Source: Solidesulfovibrio fructosivorans JJ] (GTDB lineage Bacteria; Desulfobacterota; Desulfovibrionia; Desulfovibrionales; Desulfovibrionaceae). From it: a DNA stretch of 64,000 nucleotides. Position 1 is the stretch's first letter; each line of letters opens with the position of its first letter. Under the pieces are notes generated by a model. It worked only from the letters and a program-made list of their open reading frames with translations, searched no databases and was not told the origin of the DNA. The stretch spans positions 1-64,000 of the forward strand of contig NZ_AECZ01000012.1 in NCBI RefSeq assembly GCF_000179555.1, given 5' to 3'. This document shows, one piece after another, positions 34,080 to 42,313 of the stretch. A program made the position numbers and the translations under genes.

Positions 34080-34391
34080 CTACCAGCGACCGCCGCCGCC
34101 GCCGTAACCGCCGCCGCGACGGCCGCCGCCGCCGCCGCCCGAACGGGGCTTTTCCTGGGCTTCGTTGACCTTCAGGGTCCGGCCGGCCAGCTCCTTGCCG
34201 TCCAGGGCGGAAATGGCGGCAGAGGCGCCTTCGTCATCCATCTCCACGAAGCCGAAGCCGCGCAGGCGACCGGTTTCGCGGTCGGTGATGAGGTTGACGC
34301 TGATCACTTCGCCGTAAGGGGCGAAATGATCGCGGACATCGTCTTCCGTGGAGGAGAAGGACAGGTTACCCACGTAAAGTTTCTTCGACAT
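34080..34391 (-). CDS. RRM-domain RNA-binding protein with Gly-rich tail
   Basis: 103 residues. One RRM (~3-78): RNP2 KLYVGNLSF and RNP1 RGFGFVEM, preceded by ITDRETGRL. The tail is almost pure Gly/Arg, as in cyanobacterial Rbp and plant GRP proteins that respond to cold. GGAGC nine bases before ATG 34391; the upstream open frame is a non-coding AT-rich leader of ~200 bp, long enough to carry cold-shock-type 5'UTR control (inference). Confidence 0.92.
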   Translation of the reverse strand: MSKKLYVGNLSFSSTEDDVRDHFAPYGEVISVNLITDRETGRLRGFGFVEMDDEGASAAISALDGKELAGRTLKVNEAQEKPRSGGGGGGRRGGGYGGGGGRW

Positions 34392-34581
34392 GTACGGTAG
34401 CTCCGTTCTTTGGCATGGTCTTTTTCGGCGTGTTGGGGGGCGTCTTCCAAAGGTCCAAGCAGCGAAAGTTGGCATGCGCGTTGATAAAAGTGCCTTATTG
34501 TACACAGACCGCATACAAACACAACAACTATATGCCCGGCGGCAGAGGGTTTTTTTTAAAATTTCACAGTCGGCCCAGCGC

Positions 34582-35316
34582 CTATCCGGCGCGGCCCGCG
34601 ACACGTTCGGCCATATCCGGCCGCGTCAGTTCGGCAATGGCGTCCCTGGCCGCAAAGGCGGCCTTCCCCTTGGCCGTGTCGAGGACGCCGGCCGCCTGGG
34701 CAAGGGCCGCCCGCCGCAACCGCTCGTTACGCTTGCCGATTTGACGAAAGACCCAGCTTGCCGCCTTGGCCACGATGCGCCGCTCATCGGCGCAGACGGC
34801 GGCCACGGCCCGAAGATCCGCCTCCAACGTCTCTTCGTCCGCCGTCTTGTCGTGCACGGCCAGACAGGCCAGAAGCGATAGCCCGGCCCGCTTGACGAAG
34901 GCGGGCCCGGCCAAAATCCAGCGCCGGGCCGTCCGTCGTGGGACGGGCGTGCGCCGGGCCAGCGTGTTGACGAACTGGTCGCACAGGTCCCAGGAGTCGA
35001 TGGCCGCGACCATGGCCTCGAGCTCCTCCGGCGAAACCGCGGCGGGATCGTGGATCAGGCAGGCCAGGATGCGCGCCTCGTGGATGGCGCTCGCCCACAA
35101 CCGTCTGGCCGTGTCCGCGTCGCGCCCGGTTTCCCGGGCCAGGACGCGCAGCCGCGACACCGGGACGCCGTAGGCGCGGGCAACGTTGATGCCGTAGCGG
35201 ACCATGCCGGCCCGGTTGGTTTCGCTTTGCCGGGCACGCAAGGCGTCCAGAAGCGCGGCGGCTTTGGCCTCGGGCGTGTCCGGCGTGGTTTCCTGTGGCG
35301 TCCCTTTTTGCTTCAA
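34582..35316 (-). CDS. AlkD-like DNA alkylation repair / HEAT-like protein
   Basis: 244 residues, all-helical repeat pattern. MVRYGINVARAYGVPVSRLR, DSWDLCDQFVNTL and VKRAGLSLLACLAVHDKT match the AlkD family of 3-methyl-/7-methylguanine DNA glycosylases, in which conserved Trp and Asp of the WDLCD segment line the DNA lesion site. The start is TTG at 35316, with CGGAGA eight bases upstream; no ATG is available near the N terminus. Confidence 0.82.
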   Translation of the reverse strand: MKQKGTPQETTPDTPEAKAAALLDALRARQSETNRAGMVRYGINVARAYGVPVSRLRVLARETGRDADTARRLWASAIHEARILACLIHDPAAVSPEELEAMVAAIDSWDLCDQFVNTLARRTPVPRRTARRWILAGPAFVKRAGLSLLACLAVHDKTADEETLEADLRAVAAVCADERRIVAKAASWVFRQIGKRNERLRRAALAQAAGVLDTAKGKAAFAARDAIAELTRPDMAERVAGRAG

Positions 35317-35361
35317 GGGGAGTCTCCGCGAAAAGAAGGCCCGCGCGGCCAGGGCGCGGCG

Positions 35362-36345
35362 TCAGCCGAAAATGGCGTAACCCACGGTGACCAGGGCGAT
35401 GCTTGCCGCGCGAAGTGCCTGGTTGTGCACGATCAGCCGCATGGCCGCCTTGGGCTTGAAAATGCCGGCGTAGTACGGAAACTGGTGGCGGAAGGCGCGC
35501 ATGGGCGTGGACAGGATGTTGCCCACAAGCAGGGCCAGCACCACCTGCCGCGTGGTCAGGTCGCCCGCGCCGAGCATGGCTCCGGCCGCGGCCAGCCCGG
35601 CCGTGAATTCCGCCACCACCTGGAACATGACGATGCTCACGGCCTGGGGCGTCATGAAGGACAACAGCCCGAGATGCGTCGAGAGCCATTTTTCCATGGC
35701 CCCGAACGCGCCTCCAACGACCAGATAATGGATGCCTATGTAGATGGGCACGGTGAAAAGCACCATGGTGCGGATGCGCCGGGCAAAGCGTTTGAGACCT
35801 TTGCGCAGGGCCTTTTGCCAGGAAAATTGGCCATCTTGCAGGTGGCAGACCACGCAGCCCTCGGGCAGCGGCGGCAGAACCACGCGGCCGTAGGCTAAGA
35901 TGGCCACCGTGCGCAGCAGGGCGGCGGTGAGGGTTAGGCCGACGTAGAGCGCGGCCGGGCGCGTGCCGAGAAACGGCACGGTGATGAAAAACATCTGGGG
36001 CAGATGGAGAAAATAGGTGGGCAGGCTGTTGAAGAGATTGGCCAGGATCAATTCGCGGTCGGTGAGTTTCTTGGCGGCGTAAGCCTCGGCCAAAAGGGAG
36101 TTGGCGGCCATGCCCGAGAAAAAGGCCATGGAGAAGCTGGCCCCGACCACATCCTTAAGATGGCCCAGCCGGATGATGGGCGCGGCGAGACGGGCCAGAA
36201 AGCGGGTCCAGTTGAGGGCTTCGATAAGATTGGCCACGAGCAGGCCGATGGCCAGGGAGACGAGGAGGCGGCCAAGCGGCCACAGCAGGGAATGCCAGAG
36301 GTGCGCGAAATCCATGGTGGCGGGAGGTATATCCAGATGCGGCAT
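35362..36345 (-). CDS. Nucleoside-recognition (Gate) domain membrane protein
   Basis: 327 residues, about eight helices in two halves with Gate/nucleoside-recognition signatures (FSMAFFSGMAANSLLAEAYA and VVAEFTAGLAAAGAMLGAG), as in SpmA/SpmB and YjiH-type proteins. A short soluble loop between the halves carries CVVCHL. Transport role is likely, substrate unknown. ATG 36345 or ATG 36315 (MDFAHL) could be used; neither has a good SD. Confidence 0.75.
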   Translation of the reverse strand: MPHLDIPPATMDFAHLWHSLLWPLGRLLVSLAIGLLVANLIEALNWTRFLARLAAPIIRLGHLKDVVGASFSMAFFSGMAANSLLAEAYAAKKLTDRELILANLFNSLPTYFLHLPQMFFITVPFLGTRPAALYVGLTLTAALLRTVAILAYGRVVLPPLPEGCVVCHLQDGQFSWQKALRKGLKRFARRIRTMVLFTVPIYIGIHYLVVGGAFGAMEKWLSTHLGLLSFMTPQAVSIVMFQVVAEFTAGLAAAGAMLGAGDLTTRQVVLALLVGNILSTPMRAFRHQFPYYAGIFKPKAAMRLIVHNQALRAASIALVTVGYAIFG

Positions 36346-36442
36346 TTTTGGGAAGCGGCGAGGGCGGGGCGCTTTTTTTTAGGAGGGAACGAATAAGAGT
36401 TGACACCGGAGTGGGATGCGCATAATGAATTTCTTCCCGTGT

Positions 36443-36518
36443 GGGCCGTTAACTCAGTCGGTAGAGTATCTGCCTTTTAAGCAGAGAGTCGCTGGTTCGA
36501 GCCCAGCACGGCCCACCA
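36443..36518 (+). tRNA. tRNA-Lys (TTT)
   Basis: Acceptor GGGCCGT / ACGGCCC, anticodon TTT in CTTTTAA, CCA encoded, T-arm GGTTCGAGCC. Ten bp upstream of tRNA-Glu. Confidence 0.95.
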
Positions 36519-36528
36519 GCAAGCGTCC

Positions 36529-36604
36529 GTCCCCATCGTCTAGTGGCCTAGGACGGCGGCCTCTCACGCCGCTAACAGGGGTTCAAATCCCCTTGGGGAC
36601 GCCA
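36529..36604 (+). tRNA. tRNA-Glu (CTC)
   Basis: Acceptor GTCCCCA / TGGGGAC, anticodon CTC in CCTCTCAC, discriminator G and encoded CCA, T-arm GGTTCAAATCC. Confidence 0.95.
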
Positions 36605-36613
36605 AGACAATTC

Positions 36614-36651
36614 AAGGGCTTACAGCTAAAATGGCTGTAGGCCCTTTTTTT
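36614..36651 (+). terminator. Terminator of the tRNA-Lys/Glu transcript
   Basis: AAGGGCTTACAGC / GCTGTAGGCCCTT then a T-run. A near-identical hairpin in inverted orientation lies at 37707. Confidence 0.88.
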
Positions 36652-36753
36652 GCGCCATCCTTCCACGTGAAGACAATGCTCGGGGGCGGGCGTTGCCCCT
36701 TGCCTTGCCCGCATTCATTGTTATAACTTGTGTGCCAACATGGAGGTGTCGAC

Positions 36754-36981
36754 ATGCAGGCGCTCAAGATCAGGAAAGTGGGGAATTCCCTCGGGCTGGT
36801 GCTGCCGAAGGAAGCCGTGGCGCGGCTCAAGGTCGTGGAGGGCGATACGGTGTATCTGACCGACGCTGAAGACGGATACCGGATCACGCCCATGGACGCG
36901 TCCTTTGCCGAGCAGATGGCGGCGGCGGAAGACATTATGCGCGAGGACCGCGACGTGTTGCGCGAGTTAGCCAAGCGATGA
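36754..36981 (+). CDS. AbrB/MazE-type antitoxin
   Basis: 75 residues. KIRKVGNSLGLVLPKEAVARL is the SpoVT/AbrB swapped-hairpin DNA-binding domain; the C-terminal half (EQMAAAEDIMREDRDVLREL) is the toxin-binding, probably disordered part. GGAGG eight bases before ATG 36754. Its TGA overlaps the toxin's ATG by four bases. It neutralises Doc and autorepresses the pair, as known for Phd/MazE-like antitoxins. Confidence 0.9.
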   Translation: MQALKIRKVGNSLGLVLPKEAVARLKVVEGDTVYLTDAEDGYRITPMDASFAEQMAAAEDIMREDRDVLRELAKR

Positions 36982-37355
36982 TGTGGCGTTGGATTGACGC
37001 CGCCGTGGTGCTGGCCATCCACGACCAGCAGATTGCCGAACACGGGGGAGGCGCTGGTGTCCGGGATCTGGGGTTGCTCGAAAGCGCCTTGGCCAGGCCG
37101 GAGCAACTGGTCGTCCACGAAAACCCCGATCTGTTCGACCTGGCTGCTACCTACGCCCATGGGATCGTCCGCAACCATCCTTTCGTGGATGGCAACAAGC
37201 GGACGGCCTACGTCGTGTGCATGCTCTTTTTGCGGCTCCACGGGGGCCGTATCGAAATCCCCGGCCCGGATCGGGTCATTGCCTTTGAACAACTCGGCAA
37301 GGGGGCGGTTGATCGAGAGGGCTTGGCCGGCTGGCTGCGGGCCCGCAAAAAATGA
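36978..37355 (+). CDS. Doc (Fic-family) toxin
   Basis: 125 residues, typical. Fic motif HPFVDGNKRTAYVV (~66-79) in the Doc form HPFxxGNK; relatives phosphorylate EF-Tu and block translation. VRDLGLLESALARPEQ near the N terminus is also Doc-typical. The pairing with an AbrB-fold antitoxin rather than Phd is common in chromosomal copies. Start ATG 36978 overlaps the antitoxin stop. Confidence 0.92.
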   Translation: MMWRWIDAAVVLAIHDQQIAEHGGGAGVRDLGLLESALARPEQLVVHENPDLFDLAATYAHGIVRNHPFVDGNKRTAYVVCMLFLRLHGGRIEIPGPDRVIAFEQLGKGAVDREGLAGWLRARKK

Positions 37356-37477
37356 CGGCGGGCGTTTTTTCAGGTCCCGACGACACTGCGCCAAGCGTTG
37401 AACAATGACGGCTGCGTCAATGCCTGAAGAAAGGACCAAGCAGGTCCCGCACCGTCCGAACCGCGGCAGCGGGCGGA

Positions 37478-37648
37478 TTACAGCACATCTTCGGGGGTGA
37501 AGCCCAACCTCGCCCATTGGGCTTCGGCCCGGGGCAGTTCCTCTCCGGAATACGCCTCAAGGACAAGACTCTCGGCCACAAGCCGCCATATGTGCTCCAC
37601 CTCGTACGTGTAGTCCTTGTAGAAACGCGGCAGCCGCTTCAACCCCAC
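37478..37648 (-). CDS. Possible small or remnant ORF
   Basis: A 56-codon frame beginning GTG 37648 reads VGLKRLPRFYKDYTYEVEHI then WRLVAESLVLEAYSGEELPR and ends FTPEDVL. It looks protein-like (acidic/hydrophobic pattern, Trp, Tyr) but has no SD and no known domain. It may be the 3' remnant of a gene in the toxin-antitoxin island. The rest of 37356-37750 shows nothing else except a terminator. Confidence 0.3.
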   Translation of the reverse strand: MGLKRLPRFYKDYTYEVEHIWRLVAESLVLEAYSGEELPRAEAQWARLGFTPEDVL

Positions 37649-37706
37649 GGAGGGGCGTGGAGTGGGTCTCTTTTTCGTCTATGGGTACCAATAGGGTATC
37701 AAAAAG

Positions 37707-37742
37707 AAAAAGGGCCTACAGCCGATTTAGCTGTAAGCCCTT
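37707..37742 (-). terminator. Terminator of tRNA-fMet, homologous to the tRNA-Glu terminator
   Basis: Minus strand AAGGGCTTACAGC / GGCTGTAGGCCCTT then TTTCTTTTT. The stem matches 36614 apart from a few loop bases, giving an inverted repeat that flanks the toxin-antitoxin segment. Confidence 0.82.
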
Positions 37743-37750
37743 GGACTTCC

Positions 37751-37828
<78 letters not shown>

Positions 37829-37934
37829 TCACGTGGAGAAATGTATCTAGGCCGTTGCCCCTTTCCCGTCAAGCAAAAAAACGGAAAAAAAGAAATTCAT
37901 AGCCAATGATCGGCAATAAATGTAGTGGAAACAG

Positions 37935-38204
37935 ATGATTATAACGTCAGATTTTGTGCTTTTTCTGGCCGTCTCCGGATTCGGCCTGCTGGCCGCTTCC
38001 CTGGCGGTCCAAAAAAGGGCACTATGGTTCGCCGCCGTCGGGATGGCCGCCCTGACGGTTCTGACGGTCGTCGAGTCCGACCCCGTTTTATTGCTGGGCG
38101 CACTCGCCCTGGCGGGGGCAAGGTTTTTGCGCACACCCCCGGAGGACTCGCCGCCGGACCGCCCGGACCCGGGCCTCGACGCTCTGGAAGGGCGGCGGTC
38201 TTGA
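37935..38204 (+). CDS. Possible small membrane protein upstream of rpmH
   Basis: 89 residues with hydrophobic segments at ~8-25 and ~30-62 and a Pro/Asp-rich tail. No family recognised; SD weak (GTGGAAAC). It fills the leader between tRNA-fMet and rpmH, so it may instead be untranslated leader. Confidence 0.4.
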   Translation: MIITSDFVLFLAVSGFGLLAASLAVQKRALWFAAVGMAALTVLTVVESDPVLLLGALALAGARFLRTPPEDSPPDRPDPGLDALEGRRS

Positions 38205-38257
38205 CGATGTTGATTTTCGCGGCTATGAGAAGAAGTTCATCACAATTTATGGAGTCC

Positions 38258-38806
38258 ATGCATGAGCAAGAAAACATACCAGCCGAGCAAAATCCGCAGA
38301 AAACGCACCCACGGCTTCCTGGTCCGCTCCAGGAGCAAAACCGGGCAGGCCATCCTGCGCCGTCGCCGGGCCAAGGGCCGCAAACGTCTGGCCGTCTAGG
38401 CTTTTCTCCGGCGCACAGGCTCCGGACGCGATGGGAGTTCGCGGCCTGCTTTGATGCGGGCCGCCGCTATCACGGCAAGACTTTTCTCCTGTTCGTCCTG
38501 GCGCGCGAGGACCGGGACGCTCCCTGGCGACTCGGCATGGCCATCAGTAAAAAAGTCGGCAATGCCGTCGCCCGAAACCGTGTCAAACGAGTTTTGCGTG
38601 AGTGCTTCCGTCTTGACGCCCCTGACGCCGTTTCCGCTTTGGATATCGTGGTCGTCGCCAAAAAAAGCCTGGATCCGGGCCGTTTGACCCTGGACGCGGC
38701 CTGCCGCGACCTGCGTCCGCTGTTGACGCGGATGGCCAGGGATTTCGAGCGTGCTCCCGGGCCGGGGAGTCCGACCCCATGCGAAGCGCCCTCATCTGGG
38801 TCATAA
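38258..38806 (+). CDS. rnpA: RNase P protein with start nested upstream of rpmH
   Basis: 182 residues. The conserved RnpA core begins ~residue 49 ([14 protein letters not shown]), continues [16 protein letters not shown] and has the RNR motif [20 protein letters not shown]. In this frame there is no ATG, GTG or TTG between rpmH's end and the core; the only candidate is ATG 38258, four bases before the rpmH ATG. That makes a Pro/Gln-rich ~48-residue N-terminal extension encoded by the +2 frame of rpmH, as reported for Thermus. A non-standard start (CTA/ATA) or sequence error is the alternative. Confidence 0.75.
   Translation: MHEQENIPAEQNPQKTHPRLPGPLQEQNRAGHPAPSPGQGPQTSGRLGFSPAHRLRTRWEFAACFDAGRRYHGKTFLLFVLAREDRDAPWRLGMAISKKVGNAVARNRVKRVLRECFRLDAPDAVSALDIVVVAKKSLDPGRLTLDAACRDLRPLLTRMARDFERAPGPGSPTPCEAPSSGS
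38262..38399 (+). CDS. rpmH: 50S ribosomal protein L34
   Basis: 45 residues: [19 protein letters not shown] then [20 protein letters not shown], the highly conserved L34. ATG 38262 shares the upstream GGAG with the rnpA ATG at 38258. Start of the rpmH-rnpA-yidD-yidC-jag cluster, normally found beside dnaA or mnmE; neither is here. Confidence 0.95.
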   Translation: MSKKTYQPSKIRRKRTHGFLVRSRSKTGQAILRRRRAKGRKRLAV

Positions 38807-39165
38807 CCTTCTATCGGCTTGCCCTCTCGCCCCTTAAGCCGCCATGCTGTCGCTTCGTGCCCACCTGCTCCGAATACGCCATCGAGGCTCTGGAGCGGTT
38901 CGGCGTCGTACGGGGCGGCCTGCTCGCCCTGTGGCGGATTTTACGTTGCCATCCCTTTGCCCGGGGCGGTTTCGACCCTGTCCCACAAGCACTCTGGCCG
39001 CGCCCGAGAGCGCCTCGAGAAGCGTCCCCCATGCGACGCACCCACACTCATCGACGGGATTTGAAGGACAATGGAAAACAAACGCGTAATCCTGGCCGTG
39101 GTTCTCTCCCTTGTCGTCCTGGTGGGTTGGAACTTCCTGTTTCCAACCAAACCCCCGGTCCCTAA
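38779..39165 (+). CDS. yidD: Membrane-insertion factor YidD with long C-terminal extension
   Basis: 128 residues. The core (~1-70) is typical: [32 protein letters not shown] and [13 protein letters not shown]. Family members usually end soon after that; here the frame continues ~55 residues ([20 protein letters not shown]) and runs 95 bp into yidC. The tail is basic and low in conservation signs; it may be translated or reflect a lost stop codon. Overlaps the end of rnpA by 28 bp. Confidence 0.82.
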   Translation: MRSALIWVITFYRLALSPLKPPCCRFVPTCSEYAIEALERFGVVRGGLLALWRILRCHPFARGGFDPVPQALWPRPRAPREASPMRRTHTHRRDLKDNGKQTRNPGRGSLPCRPGGLELPVSNQTPGP

Positions 39166-40684
39166 GACCGAAACCACGACGCAAACCCAGGCTCCCGCAC
39201 CTGACAAACCCGCCCCCGGAAAAACCGAGGCCCAGGCGCCGAAAGCCGAAACCCTGGCCGCCTTCGCCCCCACGCCCGGCAAGACCCTGACCGTGGACAC
39301 CCCCCTGTACACGGCCGTTTTCAACAGCACCGGCGGCCTGCTCTCCCGGTTCTCCCTCAAGCAGTACCGCCAGACCATCGCCGCCGACTCCCCCCTGGTC
39401 GACCTCATTAACGAAAAGGCCCACGCCAAGGCCCCGTTGGGACTGATCCTCAACGGCACGCCCACTTGGCAGAACGTGGAATGGTCCGTCCAGGGCGGCG
39501 ACGTCACCCTCGACGCCTCAGGCACCGCCTCCGTGACCTTCGTCGGCCGCATGGGCGATACCATCATCAAGCGTGTCCTGACTTTTTCCGGCTCGAACTA
39601 CCTCATCGACGAGAAGCTGTCCCTGTCCAACACCGGCGCCAATCCGGCACGCGAACGCCTGTCCATGACCGTGGCCGTGGACCGTCTCTCGGCCGAAGGC
39701 GACAGCTACAACCCCACCCAGGCCGCCTTCTACGACACCTCGGGACTGGAGCTTTTCCACAGCGAGAAAAAGCTGGCCGAGGGCATCGCCGACGAAAAGC
39801 CGGTGGAGTGGGGCGCCATCATGAGCAACTACTTCCTCGTCGGCGTCATTCCCGATACCACGGACCTGCGCGGCAAGGCCAAGATCGAGGACGGGCTGTT
39901 CCGCCTGGCCGTGGACAAGGACGGCCTCGAGATTCCGGCCGGTGGTCGCCAGGACCTCACGATCAGCTACTATCTCGGCCCCAAGGCGCCGAAATTCCTG
40001 GCTATGGCCCCGCATCACCTGTCGGCGGCCATCGATTACGGCTGGTTCGACTTCATCGCCAAGCCGTTGGTGAAGCTGCTGCATTTCTTCTACAACTACG
40101 TCGGCAACTACGGCGTGGCCATCATCCTCCTGACCGTGCTCATCAAGGCGATCTTCTGGCCGCTGTCCCACAAGAGCTACAAGTCCATGGAGCAGATGAA
40201 AAAGCTCCAGCCGCTGCTCTCGCAACTGCGGGAGAAGTATAAGGACGACCGCCAGAAGATGAACGAAGAGATGATGCAGCTCTACAAGACCTACAAGGTC
40301 AACCCGGCCGGTGGCTGCCTGCCCATGGTTGTGCAGATCCCGGTCTTCTTCGGTCTGTACCAGGCCTTGCTGCACTCCATTGAATTGCGCCACGCCGCGT
40401 TCATCACCTACTTCCCCTTTACGCACCACATCTGGCTTGCCGACCTTTCGGCCAAGGATCCCTACTACATCACGCCGCTCATCATGGGCGCGACCATGTT
40501 CCTGCAGCAGAAAATGACCCCGGCCCCGGGCGATCCCACCCAGGCCAAGATCATGCTGCTCATGCCCGTGATCTTCACCTTCATGTTCCTCAACTTCCCC
40601 TCGGGATTGGTGGTGTACTGGCTGGTCAACAACGTCATTTCCATTGCCCAGCAATACTGGATGCTCAACAAGAAGCACTCGTGA
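39071..40684 (+). CDS. yidC: Membrane protein insertase YidC
   Basis: 537 residues, Gram-negative form: N-terminal helix ([19 protein letters not shown]), Pro/Thr/Lys-rich linker, periplasmic P1 beta domain (~75-330), and five-helix insertase core with [38 protein letters not shown] and [19 protein letters not shown]-terminal [20 protein letters not shown]. Inserts and folds inner-membrane proteins. Between yidD and jag as usual. Confidence 0.96.
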   Translation: MENKRVILAVVLSLVVLVGWNFLFPTKPPVPKTETTTQTQAPAPDKPAPGKTEAQAPKAETLAAFAPTPGKTLTVDTPLYTAVFNSTGGLLSRFSLKQYRQTIAADSPLVDLINEKAHAKAPLGLILNGTPTWQNVEWSVQGGDVTLDASGTASVTFVGRMGDTIIKRVLTFSGSNYLIDEKLSLSNTGANPARERLSMTVAVDRLSAEGDSYNPTQAAFYDTSGLELFHSEKKLAEGIADEKPVEWGAIMSNYFLVGVIPDTTDLRGKAKIEDGLFRLAVDKDGLEIPAGGRQDLTISYYLGPKAPKFLAMAPHHLSAAIDYGWFDFIAKPLVKLLHFFYNYVGNYGVAIILLTVLIKAIFWPLSHKSYKSMEQMKKLQPLLSQLREKYKDDRQKMNEEMMQLYKTYKVNPAGGCLPMVVQIPVFFGLYQALLHSIELRHAAFITYFPFTHHIWLADLSAKDPYYITPLIMGATMFLQQKMTPAPGDPTQAKIMLLMPVIFTFMFLNFPSGLVVYWLVNNVISIAQQYWMLNKKHS

Positions 40685-40748
40685 CGTCCTTCGTCATCGG
40701 GCATCCATGGCCGCACCAAAGCGGCGCAAGTGCAATCAAGGAGCGTTT

Positions 40749-41780
40749 ATGAGCGAATTCAGAACCTTCAGCGGTAAGACCGTCGATGAGGCCATGCAGG
40801 AGGCATGTCGCCATTTCGGCGAGCCCCGTGAAAAGTTGGAAGTGGAGATCCTCTCCGGCGGCTCCTCCGGCATTTTCGGCCTCGTCGGCAAGAAAAAGGC
40901 CGAGGTCCGGGCCCGCCTGCGCGAGGAAGTCAACCTGTTGCAAGGCATGGAGGACTCCCGCAAGCGCGACGGCGCGCCCAAGTCCGAAAGAAATAGCCGT
41001 TCGCGCAAGCCCCCGCGCCAGCCCGCGCCGGAAAAGCAAAAGCCCGAACCGGTCGCGGCCGAACCCGTCGCCCCGCGCCAGGAAGCCGCTCCGGCCCCGG
41101 TCGCGGAACCCGTCGCGCCTCCGGTCGCGGAACCGGATCCGGTCGACGATCTTCCGGACGACGCCATGATGGAAATGGATGAGGAGTGCGCAACGGAAAG
41201 TCCCCGGCGCGAATCCCGCGGCAACCGCGAGGAACGCCGGCCGGCCGCTCCGGAGACGCCGCCCCAGCCCATTACCCCTGAACTCGAAGCCATCGTGCGC
41301 GAAGTCATGGACCAGATGCTCGACGGCATCCTCGGCCAGATTCCCGAATACGAGATCTCCGGCCACAGCGAACGCGTGTCCGTGCTCATCCTCGACGAGG
41401 AGAATTCCGGCCTGCTCATCGGCCGCGAAGGGCAGACCCTTTCCTCCATCCAATACCTCGTCAACCGCATCGTCATCCGTCGTCACGGCAGCCCCATCAA
41501 GGTCCAGATCAATACCGGCGAATACCGTGAGCGCCAGGACGACAACCTGCGCAAGATGGCCATTTTCCTCGCCGACAAGGCCAAGACCCTGGGGCGGCCC
41601 CAATCCACCAAGCCCCTGTCTTCCTACCACCGACGGGTCGTGCATCTGGCCCTTCAGGAGGACGAGGCCATCTCCACGCGCTCCAAAGGCGACGGGCCGC
41701 TCAAACGCGTGCTCATCGTGCCGCGCGGCCGCGGCAACGACGCCCAGCCGCAACAGCAGGGGGACCAGCAGCGATCGTAG
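40749..41780 (+). CDS. jag: Jag/SpoIIIJ-associated KH-R3H RNA-binding protein
   Basis: 343 residues. N-terminal Jag_N domain (~1-55, FRTFSGKTVDEAMQEACRHF, SGIFGLVGKKKAEV), a ~110-residue Pro/Glu/Arg linker, KH domain with GLLIGREGQTLSSIQYL and R3H domain with NLRKMAIFLADKAKTLGRPQ, ending in SYHRRVVHLALQ and ISTRSKG. KhpB/Jag proteins bind mRNA and affect cell elongation. The linker is longer than in many homologues. AAGGAG precedes ATG 40749. Confidence 0.92.
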   Translation: MSEFRTFSGKTVDEAMQEACRHFGEPREKLEVEILSGGSSGIFGLVGKKKAEVRARLREEVNLLQGMEDSRKRDGAPKSERNSRSRKPPRQPAPEKQKPEPVAAEPVAPRQEAAPAPVAEPVAPPVAEPDPVDDLPDDAMMEMDEECATESPRRESRGNREERRPAAPETPPQPITPELEAIVREVMDQMLDGILGQIPEYEISGHSERVSVLILDEENSGLLIGREGQTLSSIQYLVNRIVIRRHGSPIKVQINTGEYRERQDDNLRKMAIFLADKAKTLGRPQSTKPLSSYHRRVVHLALQEDEAISTRSKGDGPLKRVLIVPRGRGNDAQPQQQGDQQRS

Positions 41781-41789
41781 TCGCAGTGG

Positions 41790-42290
41790 CGGGGCGGCGC
41801 TTCGCCCCAGGGGAGGCGCCGCCTCCCCTGGACCCCTCCGCCGGGGGGCTTGATGCCCCCCGGACCCCCCTTTACCGGGTTGGGTTGGTGTCTTTGAGCG
41901 GCGGGACGTCGAATGTTAGTTGCCGCAATCGGCCCGGCGACACGAGGGGCTAAAGCCCCTCGACGCCGGACGCGATTGCGGCAACAACCGCGCCAGCGGC
42001 GAAGCGCCGCATTTTAAGAAGGAAAGTTTGTTCTAAAGTTCGCCCCGAAGGGGCGACGGCGTGGTGGCGGCGGCATTTGCCGGGACGAGCTTGTCGCGAA
42101 GCGACATGCACCGTCCCGGCAAATGCCGCCGCCATCTTCCACTCTCCGCCTTTTCGCCCCCCATCCGCGCCTCCGCCCGACCAAAGCCCACCGGATGGGG
42201 GGACCGGGGGGCCCGTGGCCCCCCGGCGGGGGTGCGGGGGCGGAGCCCCTGCCTTGGTGGAAGTCCAGGAGAGGCAGCGCCTCTCCTGGC
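41790..42290 (+). repeat. Hairpin-chain element, copy F, downstream of jag
   Basis: About 500 bp of consecutive palindromes with no gene. It aligns with the reverse complement of 46140-46615. Conserved hairpins: CCGGGGGGC/GCCCCCCGG; outer TTGCCGCAATCG/CGATTGCGGCAA enclosing CGAGGGGC/GCCCCTCG; GCGGCG/CGCCGC; CGCCCC/GGGGCG; and a long arm TGGCGGCGGCATTTGCC / GGCAAATGCCGCCGCCA with an inner GTCGCGAAGCGAC. Several stems differ from the other copy by paired changes. Last hairpin CCAGGAGAGG/CCTCTCCTGG ends at 42289. Confidence 0.8.
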
Positions 42291-42313
42291 TTAACGTAAG
42301 GAGACGTATCGTC

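Noticed and set aside
36612-37517. 301-codon minus-strand frame over the toxin-antitoxin pair
   Set aside because: It is antisense to two well-supported overlapping genes and crosses the tRNA terminator.
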